A DNA stretch of 64,000 bases from Streptomonospora litoralis. GTDB lineage: Bacteria > Actinomycetota > Actinomycetes > Streptosporangiales > Streptosporangiaceae. Below, piece after piece: positions 1 through 8,236 of the stretch. The DNA lies in contig NZ_CP036455.1 in NCBI RefSeq assembly GCF_004323735.1, positions 2,227,101 to 2,291,100 on the forward strand, given 5' to 3'. A model generated the notes under the pieces. The model made no database searches, was not told the DNA's origin, and saw only the letters and a program-made list of their open reading frames with translations. The position numbers were made by a program, and so were the translations under genes. Within the stretch, counting starts at the first letter, position 1; each line of letters starts with the position of its first letter.

Positions 1-328
1 GGAACCCGCCGGTTCTCCGCCGCGCGGTTGCAGGATGCGCAGCGGCACTGCGGTGCGGGCCAGCCTTCGGAGCCGGAAGTGCCGGAGAGTCGGATTCGCA
101 CGTTGGCCAGTTAACAGCATCGGGGACGGGAGGATGCGGCGAGGCCCGGGCGCGTCCGGGCCTCGCGGCGCACGCACGTGCCGGCGCCCCGTGGTCGGGA
201 GCCCGGGAGGCCGCCCGATGCGTGCGCCGGTACGGGTGCGCTCGGCGGGCACACCCTATGCTCGAAGATCCGGATCCGGTGCCGTGCGACGGGGCCGGCA
301 GCGAGTCGGACGTGAGAAAGGGCGGCCC
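1..328. other. Intergenic left edge
   Basis: No convincing gene is visible. The only clear structure is a GC-rich hairpin at 140-165 with 10-bp arms and a 6-base loop. It has no T-run and could end a transcript that enters from outside the window. Readings through this stretch lack a ribosome binding site and look like GC-driven open frames. Confidence 0.5.
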
Positions 329-535
329 ATGGCCTGGAGTTGGCGGTATGAGACCGAGCACGGCAAGCCCGTGGACGACGGTTCCCTTCCGCGCGAGCTG
401 TTCTCCTCGCGCGGCGACGCCGAGAGCTGGCTGGGGGAGACCTGGCGGGATCTGGTCGACGGCGGCGCCGCCCGGGTCACCCTGCTGGAGGACGAGCACC
501 CCGTCTACACGATGAGCCTGGACGACCCCGCCTGA
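329..535 (+). CDS. Small conserved actinobacterial protein (68 aa)
   Basis: A 68-residue soluble acidic protein beginning MAWSWRYE and rich in Trp, Asp and Glu, with a LLEDEHPVY segment near its C-terminus. The ATG at 329 follows a purine-rich GAGAAAGG stretch at a workable distance. A much longer upstream extension of the frame has no ribosome site and unlikely composition, so it is discarded. I recall similar short proteins (WSWRYE start, LLED near the end) in Streptomyces, but no function is known to me. No membrane segment or signal peptide is seen. Confidence 0.7.
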   Translation: MAWSWRYETEHGKPVDDGSLPRELFSSRGDAESWLGETWRDLVDGGAARVTLLEDEHPVYTMSLDDPA

Positions 536-781
536 GGCGGGGCGCAGGCGGTGACCCGGTCTGCGCCGCAGCCCCGCCGGTCACCACCGCAGCCGCGGCA
601 GCGGTCGTGTGGTCGTCGACGGGACCTTGTGCGCGAAGCGTTCGACGACGGCCTGCGGCCGAGCGGCGGGGATCCGGCCCGGGCATGCGGCACCGCCGGA
701 AGGGCGGTGGCCGATGCCGGGCCGGGACGACTCGTCGAAACGGGACGAAGCAGGACGCGACGGGGCTGCGGTCCGGGTGTT

Positions 782-1780
782 CTACGGGCGCTGCGGCGGG
801 CTGACCGTCCGGGACGGGTCGCGCTCGACGCCGTCGCCGAGGATCTCGTCGATGCGGCGCATCAGCTCCGCGTCGAGCCCCTTGCCCGCTGCCGCGGCGT
901 TGTCGTGCACCTGCTCCGGGCGGGACGCTCCGATGATCGCCGCCGAGACGTTGTCGTTCTGCAGCACCCAGGCCACGGCGAGCTGGGCCATGGTCAGCCC
1001 GGCCTCCTCGGCCAGCGGGACCAGCTGCTGGACGCGGGCGAGCACGTCGTCGTCCAACCTCCCGCTGATGAACCGCCCGCCGATCTCGTCGGTGGCGCGC
1101 GATCCGGGCGGCGGCGCCGCGCCCGGCTTGTACTTCCCGGTCAGTACGCCTTGGGCGATAGGCGAGAACACGATCTGGCCCAGCCCGCCGCGCCGGCTGG
1201 CCGGAACGACCTCGGGCTCGATGACCCGGTGCAGCATGCTGTACTGCGGCTGGTTGGAGACGATGCGGTCCAGGCCCATCTCGTCGGCGAGCTTGAGCGC
1301 CCGCTCGATCTCCTCGGCCCGCCACTCCGATACGCCGATGTAGCAGACCTTCCCCTGGCGCACCAGGTCGTCGAAGGCCCGCAGAGTCTCCTCCAGCGGC
1401 GTCTCGTAGTCGAACCGGTGCGCCTGGTACAGGTCCAGGTAGTCGGTGCCGAGCCGACGCAGGGAGTCCTCGCAGCCGCGCACGATGTGCTTGCGGCTCA
1501 GCCCGCGATCGTTCTTCCCCTCGCCCATCGGCCAGTAGACCTTGGAGAGGATCTCCAGGCCGTCGCGGCGCTCGCCCTTCAGTGCCCGGCCCAGCACCTC
1601 CTCGGCGCGCCCCTGCGCGTAGACGTCGGCGGTGTCGAAGGTCGTGATGCCCTCGTCCAGCGCCGCGCGCACGCACGCGGTGGCGGCCTCCTCCTCGACC
1701 TGGGAGCCGTGGGTGATCCAGTTCCCGTAGGCGATCTCGCTGATGACGAGACCGCTGCTGCCTAGATGCCGGAATTCCAT
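782..1780 (-). CDS. Aldo/keto reductase, KCNAB-like subgroup
   Basis: A 332-aa (beta/alpha)8-barrel NADPH-dependent oxidoreductase. The family's catalytic tetrad is visible: Asp49 in the FDTADVYAQG motif, Tyr54, Lys80 in LSKVYWP and His121 in YQAHRFD. The segments GVSEW and SNQPQYSML match the potassium-channel beta-subunit-like branch of aldo/keto reductases. Full length and intact. No Shine-Dalgarno precedes the ATG. A TAGGCT hexamer sits 7 bases upstream, so the mRNA may be leaderless. The physiological substrate cannot be deduced, and carbonyl or aldehyde detoxification is only a family-level guess. It is transcribed alone, towards the window's left edge. Confidence 0.93.
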   Translation of the reverse strand: MEFRHLGSSGLVISEIAYGNWITHGSQVEEEAATACVRAALDEGITTFDTADVYAQGRAEEVLGRALKGERRDGLEILSKVYWPMGEGKNDRGLSRKHIVRGCEDSLRRLGTDYLDLYQAHRFDYETPLEETLRAFDDLVRQGKVCYIGVSEWRAEEIERALKLADEMGLDRIVSNQPQYSMLHRVIEPEVVPASRRGGLGQIVFSPIAQGVLTGKYKPGAAPPPGSRATDEIGGRFISGRLDDDVLARVQQLVPLAEEAGLTMAQLAVAWVLQNDNVSAAIIGASRPEQVHDNAAAAGKGLDAELMRRIDEILGDGVERDPSRTVSPPQRP

Positions 1781-1912
1781 GCCGAGCAGCCTACGCCCGG
1801 GGCCCGCGGGCCGGGCCCCGGGCCACTCGGCGCGGAGCCCGCGGGGCCGGATGCGGCCGCGGCACCACGGGAGAGGGGCGGACGGGGGAGTGCGGCGAGG
1901 CCGCGGAGGGGC

Positions 1913-2572
1913 TCAGCGCTCGGGCGCCGGGACGGCCTGTCCCGGCTTGACCCGCGGCTTGGGCAGGCGCAGCCGCCGGATCTGCAGCTGGCGCATGGCG
2001 GAGTACATGCCCACGCCGCGCACGGACTTGTCGCCGGGGAACAGCTCGCGCGCCTGGCGTTTGACGCGGTTGCCGATGTAGATGCCCTCGGCGATGATCG
2101 TGACCATCATGGCCGGCCACACGACGTAGGTCACCACCAGCTGGAACTGCGGCGAAGGCATGAACAGCAGCACGATGATCGCCAGCGAGAAGTAGAGGAA
2201 GAACTCGCTGACGCTGCGCCGTGAGTCGACCACGTCGCGGGCGTAGGCGCGCACGGGGCCGTAGTCCTGCGGCCGGTAGTGGCGATCCTCGCCCGGGGCG
2301 CTGCCCCCCTGGCGGGCGGGGCGCCGGGACCGGCTCGCCTGGCGGTCGCGGTAGGCCCGATAGGCCTCCTTGCGCGTCCGCGGCGCGTTCAGCGGGCGGC
2401 GGAGCGTCTGCTCGGATTCGCTGCGCTTAGGCGTTGGCGCACCCTTTTTCGGGGTATATCCCTTAGGTTGGGTGGCCTCAGCAGTGGCCGGGCCGGACGC
2501 GGCCGGATCTTCGGTTGCGGGAACGGTGCGACGTCGGAACACGTCTACCAGGGTAGCCGGTCCGAGCTTCAT
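1913..2572 (-). CDS. DUF3043 membrane protein
   Basis: A 219-aa protein with a long charged, Pro- and Lys/Arg-rich N-terminal half (residues 1-120) and two adjacent hydrophobic helices at about 124-140 and 144-163. A basic C-terminal tail follows. This architecture and the RKEAYRAYRDR segment match the actinobacterial DUF3043 family as I remember it; its function is unknown. I chose the ATG at 2572 because the 28 residues further upstream would overlap the divergent pspA promoter region and look non-coding. It is divergent from pspA with an 88-bp gap, so the two promoters lie back to back. Confidence 0.8.
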   Translation of the reverse strand: MKLGPATLVDVFRRRTVPATEDPAASGPATAEATQPKGYTPKKGAPTPKRSESEQTLRRPLNAPRTRKEAYRAYRDRQASRSRRPARQGGSAPGEDRHYRPQDYGPVRAYARDVVDSRRSVSEFFLYFSLAIIVLLFMPSPQFQLVVTYVVWPAMMVTIIAEGIYIGNRVKRQARELFPGDKSVRGVGMYSAMRQLQIRRLRLPKPRVKPGQAVPAPER

Positions 2573-2660
2573 AGCGACCCTGGGCCCGAGAGCGTAGGGT
2601 TGGATGCAGCGCCCGCCGGGAACAGCCGATACACGGACCGAGAAGGGGACGGCCACGCCG

Positions 2661-3506
2661 ATGAGCGTGTTTCAGCGACTTTCCATGATCTTCAAGTCCA
2701 AGGCCACTCGGGCCATGGACTCCGTCGAGGACCCGCGCGAGACCCTCGACTACTCCTACCAGAAGCAGCTTGAGCTGCTGCAGAAGGTCCGGCGCGGCGT
2801 GGCAGACGTCGCCACCTCCCGCAAGCGGGTCGAGCTGCAGGTCCAGCAGTTGGAGCAGCAGTCGGGCAAGCTGGAGACCCAGAGCCGCACTGCCCTGGGG
2901 CAGGGACGCGAGGACCTGGCGCGCGAGGCGCTGACCCGCCGCTCCGGGCTGCAGTCCCAGATCGACGGCCTGCGCCAGCAGCACGAGCAGCTCCAAGGCG
3001 AGGAGCAGAAGCTGACCCTGGCCGCCCAGCGGCTGCAGGCCAAGGTCGACTCCTTCCGCACCCGCAAGGAGACCATCAAGGCCACCTACACCGCCGCCCA
3101 GGCCCAGACCCAGATCAGCGAGGCCTTCTCCGGCATCTCCGAGGAGATGGGCGACGTCGGCATGGCGGTCCAGCGCGCCGAGGACAAGACCGCCGAGATG
3201 CAGGCGCGCTCCGGGGCGGTCGACGAGCTCCTTGCCTCCGGCGCCCTCGACGACGTCACCGGCACCTCCCAGGACGACATCCAGTCCGAGCTCGACCGCA
3301 TGTCCAGCACCAGCGGCGTGGAGCTGGAGCTGGAGCGGATGAAGCAGGAGATCGGCCAGGGCGGCTCGGAGTCCGCACGCCAGATCGAGGGCGGCGAGTC
3401 CGGTTCCCAGGGCACCTCGGGCAGCGGCGGCGCCGGCGCCAACGGCAGCGCCAACGGCGGCCAGCCCGGGCAGACCCAGTCCTACCGCCAAGGGGAGGGC
3501 GCATGA
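2661..3506 (+). CDS. pspA: Phage shock protein A (PspA/IM30 family)
   Basis: A 281-aa peripheral membrane protein of the PspA/Vipp1/IM30 (bacterial ESCRT-III-like) family. It assembles on damaged membrane to preserve proton-motive force. The N-terminus MSVFQRLSMIFKSKATRAMD is the amphipathic membrane-binding helix, residues 25-190 are almost entirely coiled coil rich in Gln, Glu and Lys, and the tail is low-complexity Gly/Ser/Gln. The ATG at 2661 starts at the conserved family N-terminus. It is the first gene of a co-oriented cluster and overlaps the next gene by four bases (ATGA), indicating translational coupling. Actinobacteria lack the proteobacterial PspF/B/C wiring, which fits the partner genes found here. 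Confidence 0.93.
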   Translation: MSVFQRLSMIFKSKATRAMDSVEDPRETLDYSYQKQLELLQKVRRGVADVATSRKRVELQVQQLEQQSGKLETQSRTALGQGREDLAREALTRRSGLQSQIDGLRQQHEQLQGEEQKLTLAAQRLQAKVDSFRTRKETIKATYTAAQAQTQISEAFSGISEEMGDVGMAVQRAEDKTAEMQARSGAVDELLASGALDDVTGTSQDDIQSELDRMSSTSGVELELERMKQEIGQGGSESARQIEGGESGSQGTSGSGGAGANGSANGGQPGQTQSYRQGEGA

Positions 3507-3787
3507 TCGTCCGCATCATGGGCGAGGGCCAGCTCGACCTCAGCGACGCCGACCTCGACCTGCTCAACCAGTTCGACCGCACCCTCGAAGAGGCCCTGGA
3601 GAGCGGCAGCGAGGACACGTTCCGCGAGGCGCTGCGCGACCTGCTGGAGCGCGTCCGCCAGGACGGCAACCCGCTTCCGCCGGACACGCTGGAGCCGTCG
3701 CAGTTCATCCTGCCGCACGCCGACGCCAGCATGGAGGAGGTCCGTGCGATGCTCGGCGACGAAGGGCTCATCCCCGACCTCGCCTGA
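3503..3787 (+). CDS. pspAA: PspA-associated protein PspAA
   Basis: A 94-aa soluble acidic protein starting MIVRIMGEGQ, with a predicted helical core (DADLDLLNQFDRTLEEALES) and a conserved-looking LPHADASMEEVRAML segment. It overlaps the pspA stop by four bases, and in actinobacteria a protein of this size and sequence style directly follows pspA (named PspAA in comparative studies of the Psp system). It probably binds PspA or modulates its assembly, but that is inferred from genome context. No enzyme motif is visible. Confidence 0.85.
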   Translation: MIVRIMGEGQLDLSDADLDLLNQFDRTLEEALESGSEDTFREALRDLLERVRQDGNPLPPDTLEPSQFILPHADASMEEVRAMLGDEGLIPDLA

Positions 3788-4065
3788 TCGGGGAGCGCCC
3801 TTCACGTCGATCTCCGACCCGGCTGTTTTCGAGGGCCGCCGCGTTTCGGCGCGACGGCCCTCGGTGCTTCCGCCGCCCGCCCGGCTCATCCCGGCGCGCC
3901 CGCCTGCCACTCCCGAACCCCCTTCTGGCCGTCTGCGCTGGTTAGACTGCAATCGACCGGCCTGACACGGTGCCGCCGCCTGATGCGGGCGCGCGGCCCG
4001 CACCGGCCGGCGGGGCCCGTGTGCAGCGGGCCGAACCGTCGAGAAGCGGACGAAGGAGTGCCGCC

Positions 4066-4986
4066 GTGGCTGGTTCGAAGTTCATCCCCGACCGCGGGCT
4101 GACCGCCCGCATGGTCCTCACCATGGCGCTGCTGGGCGTCCTCTACGTGGCGTTCGTCATCGCGCTGTACCTGGTGGGCATGCCGTTGTGGCTGCTGGTA
4201 CTGGTGGTGCTGGGCTTCGCCGCCTTCCAGTACTTCGCCTCCGACAAGATCGCCGTCTTCTCCATGGGCGCCCGGGAGGTCTCGCCCGCCGAGGCGCCCG
4301 AGCTGCACGGCGTCGTCGACCGGCTGTGCGCGATGGCCGACATGCCCAAGCCGCGAGTGGCAATCGCCGAGACCGACGTCCCCAACGCCTTCGCCACCGG
4401 CCACAACCGCAAGAACGCCGTGGTCTGCGCCACCACCGGGATCATGCGCCGCCTGGACACCGCCGAGCTGGAGTCCGTGCTGGCCCACGAGCTGTCCCAC
4501 GTCGCCCACCGCGACGTGATGGTCATGACCATCGCCGGGTTCCTCGGCATCGTGGCCGGCTTCCTGACGCAGATGGGACTGCGCTTCGCCTTCTTCACCG
4601 GCGGCGCGCGCAGCAACGACAGCGGCCCGGCGCCGGCCGTGGTCGCCCTGCTGGTCGTGCTGGTCAGTGCCCTCGTGTGGGCGCTGAGCTTCCTGCTGAC
4701 GCGGGGCCTCTCGCGCTACCGCGAACTCTCCGCGGACCGCGCGGCCGCCTACCTGACCGGCCGCCCCTCCACCCTGGGCAGCGCGCTGACCAAGATCAGC
4801 GGCGACATGGCGCGCATCCCCACCGACGACCTGCGCCGGGCGGAGCCGTTCAACGCGTTCTTCTTCACGCCCGCGGTCTCCAAGAAGGGGTTCAGCCTCA
4901 GCCATCTGCTGTCCACACACCCGCCGATGGAGCGGCGTCTGGACCAGCTCTCCGACATCTCGCGGCAACTGGGTAGCGGGACCTGA
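4066..4986 (+). CDS. htpX: HtpX-type membrane zinc metalloprotease (M48)
   Basis: A 306-aa integral membrane endopeptidase of family M48B. Two hydrophobic helices lie at residues 17-37 and 40-57, then a cytosolic domain with the zinc motif HELSH at 141-145 and the third ligand Glu220 in RELSADRAA, with further hydrophobic stretches at about 151-178 and 189-212. The family degrades misfolded membrane proteins during envelope stress. GTG at 4066 is chosen because a GGAG Shine-Dalgarno lies 7 bases upstream; the longer frame extending to 3970 is not supported. It sits between pspAA and pspAB, consistent with a membrane-stress operon. A TAGACT hexamer near 3943 could serve an internal promoter with a leader of about 120 bases. 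Confidence 0.93.
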   Translation: MAGSKFIPDRGLTARMVLTMALLGVLYVAFVIALYLVGMPLWLLVLVVLGFAAFQYFASDKIAVFSMGAREVSPAEAPELHGVVDRLCAMADMPKPRVAIAETDVPNAFATGHNRKNAVVCATTGIMRRLDTAELESVLAHELSHVAHRDVMVMTIAGFLGIVAGFLTQMGLRFAFFTGGARSNDSGPAPAVVALLVVLVSALVWALSFLLTRGLSRYRELSADRAAAYLTGRPSTLGSALTKISGDMARIPTDDLRRAEPFNAFFFTPAVSKKGFSLSHLLSTHPPMERRLDQLSDISRQLGSGT

Positions 4987-5075
4987 GGGGCGCGTCAGCA
5001 CCCCCGCGGCCGCACGCCGCCACCGAGGCGGCGATCGCGGCATTCGAGACGCCGAACACGAAGGGGGCCTTCGAG

Positions 5076-5717
5076 ATGAGTTTCCTGCGCACCCTGCTGG
5101 GCCGCTCCAAGCCGGCCCAGCCCGACCTGGACGCCCTGTTCGGCCTGCCCACGGCCGCCGTCACCTTGGAGGCCGCCGCCGGACTGCGGCCCACCGGAAG
5201 CGGCTCGGTGGCCTTCCGCCCGGCCGAGGGGCAGGCGTTCACCGAGCTGCAGCAGAGCGTCACCGAACTCCTCAACGCCGACGAGGGCCCCGAGGTGGAG
5301 GCCACGGCCGACGAGTACGGCTACACCTGGCTGGTGATGCAGGCGCCCGCGGCGGCTCAGCAGGCCGCCGACCAGGAGGCGGCGGCCGAACCCCAGCCCG
5401 GACCGCCCGCGGATTCGGGTGCCGCGGGCGTCAGCGAGCTGGTCACCGACATCCACGCCGTCAACTCCTCGCTGGAGGCCCACGGGTTCGGTCCGTCCCT
5501 GCTGTGCTCGCTGGTCGCCTTCGCCGACGGCCGCGGCCGCCGGGTCGCGCTCGTCTACCTCTACAAGCGCGGCACCTTCTACCCCTTCGCCCCGCTGGCC
5601 GGGCAGCGCCGCGACAACGCCCTGGAGCTGCAGATCGAGGCCGCGATCGGCGACGACCTCCCCATCGAGCGCGACAAGGCCCGCTGGTTCCCCGTCTACG
5701 GCGCGCCCGGCCTGTGA
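5076..5717 (+). CDS. pspAB: PspA-associated protein PspAB
   Basis: A 213-aa soluble protein with MSFLRTLLGRSK at the N-terminus, an alpha/beta N-terminal half (LPTAAVTLEAA, GYTWLVMQ), a low-complexity Ala/Gln/Glu/Pro linker at about 88-120 and a second alpha/beta half ending near RWFPVYGAPGL. The composition and its place after pspA, pspAA and htpX match the protein named PspAB in actinobacterial Psp clusters. Its biochemical role is unknown. A GGGGGC purine-rich stretch precedes the ATG. It is separated from htpX by about 90 bases and probably lies on the same transcript. Confidence 0.8.
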   Translation: MSFLRTLLGRSKPAQPDLDALFGLPTAAVTLEAAAGLRPTGSGSVAFRPAEGQAFTELQQSVTELLNADEGPEVEATADEYGYTWLVMQAPAAAQQAADQEAAAEPQPGPPADSGAAGVSELVTDIHAVNSSLEAHGFGPSLLCSLVAFADGRGRRVALVYLYKRGTFYPFAPLAGQRRDNALELQIEAAIGDDLPIERDKARWFPVYGAPGL

Positions 5718-5800
5718 TCGGTTGGCGGGCCGGGCGCTCCGCGTCCACAGCCGGGCGGCCCGACTGGTGGTCCCGATGAGGCGCACGGCACACTGGTCGG

Positions 5801-6934
5801 GTGCGCATCGTTATCGCTCCTGACAAGTTCGCCGGAACCCTCAGCGCCGTCGAGGCGGCCGAGGCGGTCGCCGAAGGCTGGCGCTCGGCCGACCCGGGCG
5901 TGCAGGCCCGGCTGCTGCCGCTGTCCGACGGCGGCCCCGGATTCGTCGAGGTCCTGCACACCGCCCTGGGCGGAACCCTGCACGAGGCCGAGGTCACCGG
6001 CCCGCTGGGCACGCCGGTGTCCGCCCGGTACCTGGTCTCGGGTGCCACCGCCTACATCGAGAGCGCCCAGGCGTGCGGTCTGCACCGGGTTCCCGAGGAC
6101 CGCCGCGACCCCGGCCGCACCACCAGCCGCGGTGTGGGCGAACTGATCGCCGACGCGGTCGGGGCCGGTGCGCGCAGCGTCGTCGTCGGCCTCGGCGGCA
6201 GCTCTACCAACGACGGCGGCGCCGGCATGCTCGCCGCACTGGGCGCCGAACCCGGCGCGGGGCTAAGTGGCGGCGGCGCGGTGCTGGCCGGCCTGGAGCG
6301 GCCCGTCGACCTCGCGGCGGCCCGCGAGGCCCTGCGCGGCGTGTCCCTGGTGGCCGCCACCGACGTCGACAACCCGCTGCTGGGGCTGCACGGCGCCAGC
6401 GCCGTCTTCGGGCCGCAGAAGGGGGCCGACGCCGACCAGGTGCAGCGGTTGGACGCCGCGCTCGCCGCTTTCGCCGAGGCCACCGATCCCGGAGGGCTGC
6501 GTGAGGCGTCCGGCGCCGGCGCCGCGGGCGGGCTGGGCTACGGCATGCTGCTGATCGGCGGAACGGTCGAGTCCGGCGTGGCTCGCGTCCTGGGCGCGGT
6601 GGGGCTGGCGGGTGACGTCGCCGCGGCCGACCTCGTGATCACCGGTGAAGGCTCCTTCGACACCCAGTCGCTGCGCGGCAAGCTCCCGCACGGCGTGGCC
6701 AAGGCCGCCGCAGACCAGGGCGTGCCGTGCGTGGTGCTCGCCGGCGCGGTGGCGGTGGGCCGCCAGGAGGCGGCGGCCGCCGGGATCGCCGAGACCTACT
6801 CGCTGGTGGAGTCGGCGGGGTCCACCGAGGCCGCGCTGAGCCGCTCGGCCGAGGAGTTGCGCAAGCTCGCTGCGGACGTCGCCCGCCGCTGGGCGGGGGC
6901 CCGCAGCGGCGCGGGCGAACGGCGCGACGATTAA
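5801..6934 (+). CDS. Glycerate kinase (GckA/GlxK family 1)
   Basis: A 377-aa ATP-dependent glycerate kinase of the two-domain GlxK-like family that phosphorylates D-glycerate (usually at the 2-hydroxyl). Recognisable motifs are IAPDKFAGTLSAVEAAEAV at the N-terminus, LSDGGPGFVEVL, the GLGGSSTNDGGAGML signature at about 130-144, and ITGEGSFDTQSLRGKLPHGVA near residue 285. Full length. The GTG at 5801 gives the expected N-terminus (MRIVIAPDKF). Its TAA stop at 6932-6934 forms the first bases of the terminal repeat of the composite element that follows, so the 3' end of this gene marks an element boundary. Confidence 0.93.
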   Translation: MRIVIAPDKFAGTLSAVEAAEAVAEGWRSADPGVQARLLPLSDGGPGFVEVLHTALGGTLHEAEVTGPLGTPVSARYLVSGATAYIESAQACGLHRVPEDRRDPGRTTSRGVGELIADAVGAGARSVVVGLGGSSTNDGGAGMLAALGAEPGAGLSGGGAVLAGLERPVDLAAAREALRGVSLVAATDVDNPLLGLHGASAVFGPQKGADADQVQRLDAALAAFAEATDPGGLREASGAGAAGGLGYGMLLIGGTVESGVARVLGAVGLAGDVAAADLVITGEGSFDTQSLRGKLPHGVAKAAADQGVPCVVLAGAVAVGRQEAAAAGIAETYSLVESAGSTEAALSRSAEELRKLAADVARRWAGARSGAGERRDD

Positions 6935-8106
6935 GCCGTGGCTAAGAACGCCGGTCTGCTGGGCGGGCTTGTCGGTCTGCCGGGTGGAGAGTGGTCTTCG
7001 CTGGAAAGCGGCGGCGAGGACGGCGGACGGTCGGGCGCGCGGTCGTCGGGTCGGGTGCTCGCCGGTGGCGGCGGCCGATGAGGGGCAGCGAGGACACCGC
7101 GGGGTGGCGCCCGCGCCCAACGGATCGGGTGCCCGCCGGTGGCGCTCCCGACGAATCGGCGGCTCGGGTCTGTTGTGCGGCCTTGTTGGTCTGCCGGGTG
7201 TCGGGCGAACTCGACGGGAAAGGCGGCGGCAGTGATTGTGTGGTCTTCGACGGGGCGGAGCTGACCCCGGCAGCGGCCGACCGGGCCAGCGGTCGCCGGG
7301 TCGGGTGCTCGCCGGTGGCGCGAGCGACGAAGGCGGCCCCGGACTGCTGTGCGGCCTTGTCGCAATGCCGGGCGACGGGTGGACGACTGAAATGCGGCGG
7401 CGACGGTGGCGGATGGCCGGGCCCGCGCCCAACGGGCCGGGTGCTCGCCGGTGGCGGCGGCCGACGAGGGCAGCGACGACACCGGCGGGGTCGGGCCTGC
7501 GGTGGTCGGCGGCGGTCACCCGCCTGCAGGTGGTCGAGCCCCGGGGCCGCCGCCCGGTCGTCGGCGCGGGCCCGGCGCGGGGCAGCCGGCGGCCGTCATG
7601 GCCGGAACGGGGCCACGAGTCGCACGTACGTGCGGTCCCATCCGCCTCGGCGCCGCCCCGAGGTGCCACCCTCCACCGTCATTCCGCGATACGAAACAAG
7701 GCGGGGTGTTTTGCCCGCTAATGCCCGAGTTCCCGGTGGGTCCGCGGCCGCGCTGCGGCGGGGATGGCGCACGAGGTGCGCCGGATGGCGCGAAAACAGC
7801 CCAGGGGTCAACTTTTCGTGCACCTCGTGGCCACGGCGCCCGCCGTGGCCGCCCGCAAAACGGGCATAGGCCCCCAAAAGTCCACCCCGTCGGGGGTGGA
7901 GCTCCCGGCGGACGCGCTCGGGCGCCACGAGCGACGCGGCGTCGCCTCCCGGTCCCCGTATCCAGGCACCACCGGGGGCGTGCGAGCGCCCGCGACCGTG
8001 CCCCGCCGCGCTGCCTCCACCCTGTGCGGGCCCGGTAGGGGACACGGCGACACCCAGCCGGCCAACCGGCGCCGGTATGTCCGGTATGCCGGTTCACCCG
8101 GCGATG

Positions 8107-8159
8107 ATCGTGAACTTATGGCCGCGGAATGCGCTTTCCTGTGACCATAAGTTCACGAT
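8107..8159. repeat. Conserved inverted repeat ATCGTGAACTTATGG in copy 1
   Basis: Perfect 15-bp arms (8107-8121 and 8145-8159) separated by 23 bases. The arms are far more AT-rich than their surroundings. The same structure, with one mismatch and the same spacer length, is kept in copy 2 at 46803-46855, although flanking sequence has diverged. It could fold as a hairpin RNA or bind a dimeric protein. Confidence 0.8.
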
Positions 8160-8174
8160 AGACGGGCCAAGCCG

Positions 8175-8236
8175 CGCCGAGTCTGTCTGTAGGGACGGAT
8201 TCGGCGCCGAATCCGTCCCTACAGACAGACTCGGCG
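8175..8236. repeat. 62-bp perfect palindrome
   Basis: Two 31-base arms meet at 8205/8206 with no spacer and pair perfectly; each arm contains GTCTGTCTGTAGGGACGG or its complement. It lies at the left edge of a segment (8181-8314) that is absent from copy 2, where GCCGCGCCGA is joined directly to CCGGCCTGCGGCGG. CCGA occurs at both edges (8177-8180 and 8311-8314), as a short target duplication would leave. Confidence 0.85.

Noticed and set aside
7516-8097. Open frames in the core of the composite element, similar to frames at 46375-46941
   Set aside because: The similar peptide segments occur in more than one frame at once and are joined by frame-shifting indels between copies, so DNA and not protein is conserved.
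8175-8236. CRISPR-like array
   Set aside because: There is a single palindrome, no regularly spaced repeats and no cas genes anywhere in the window.
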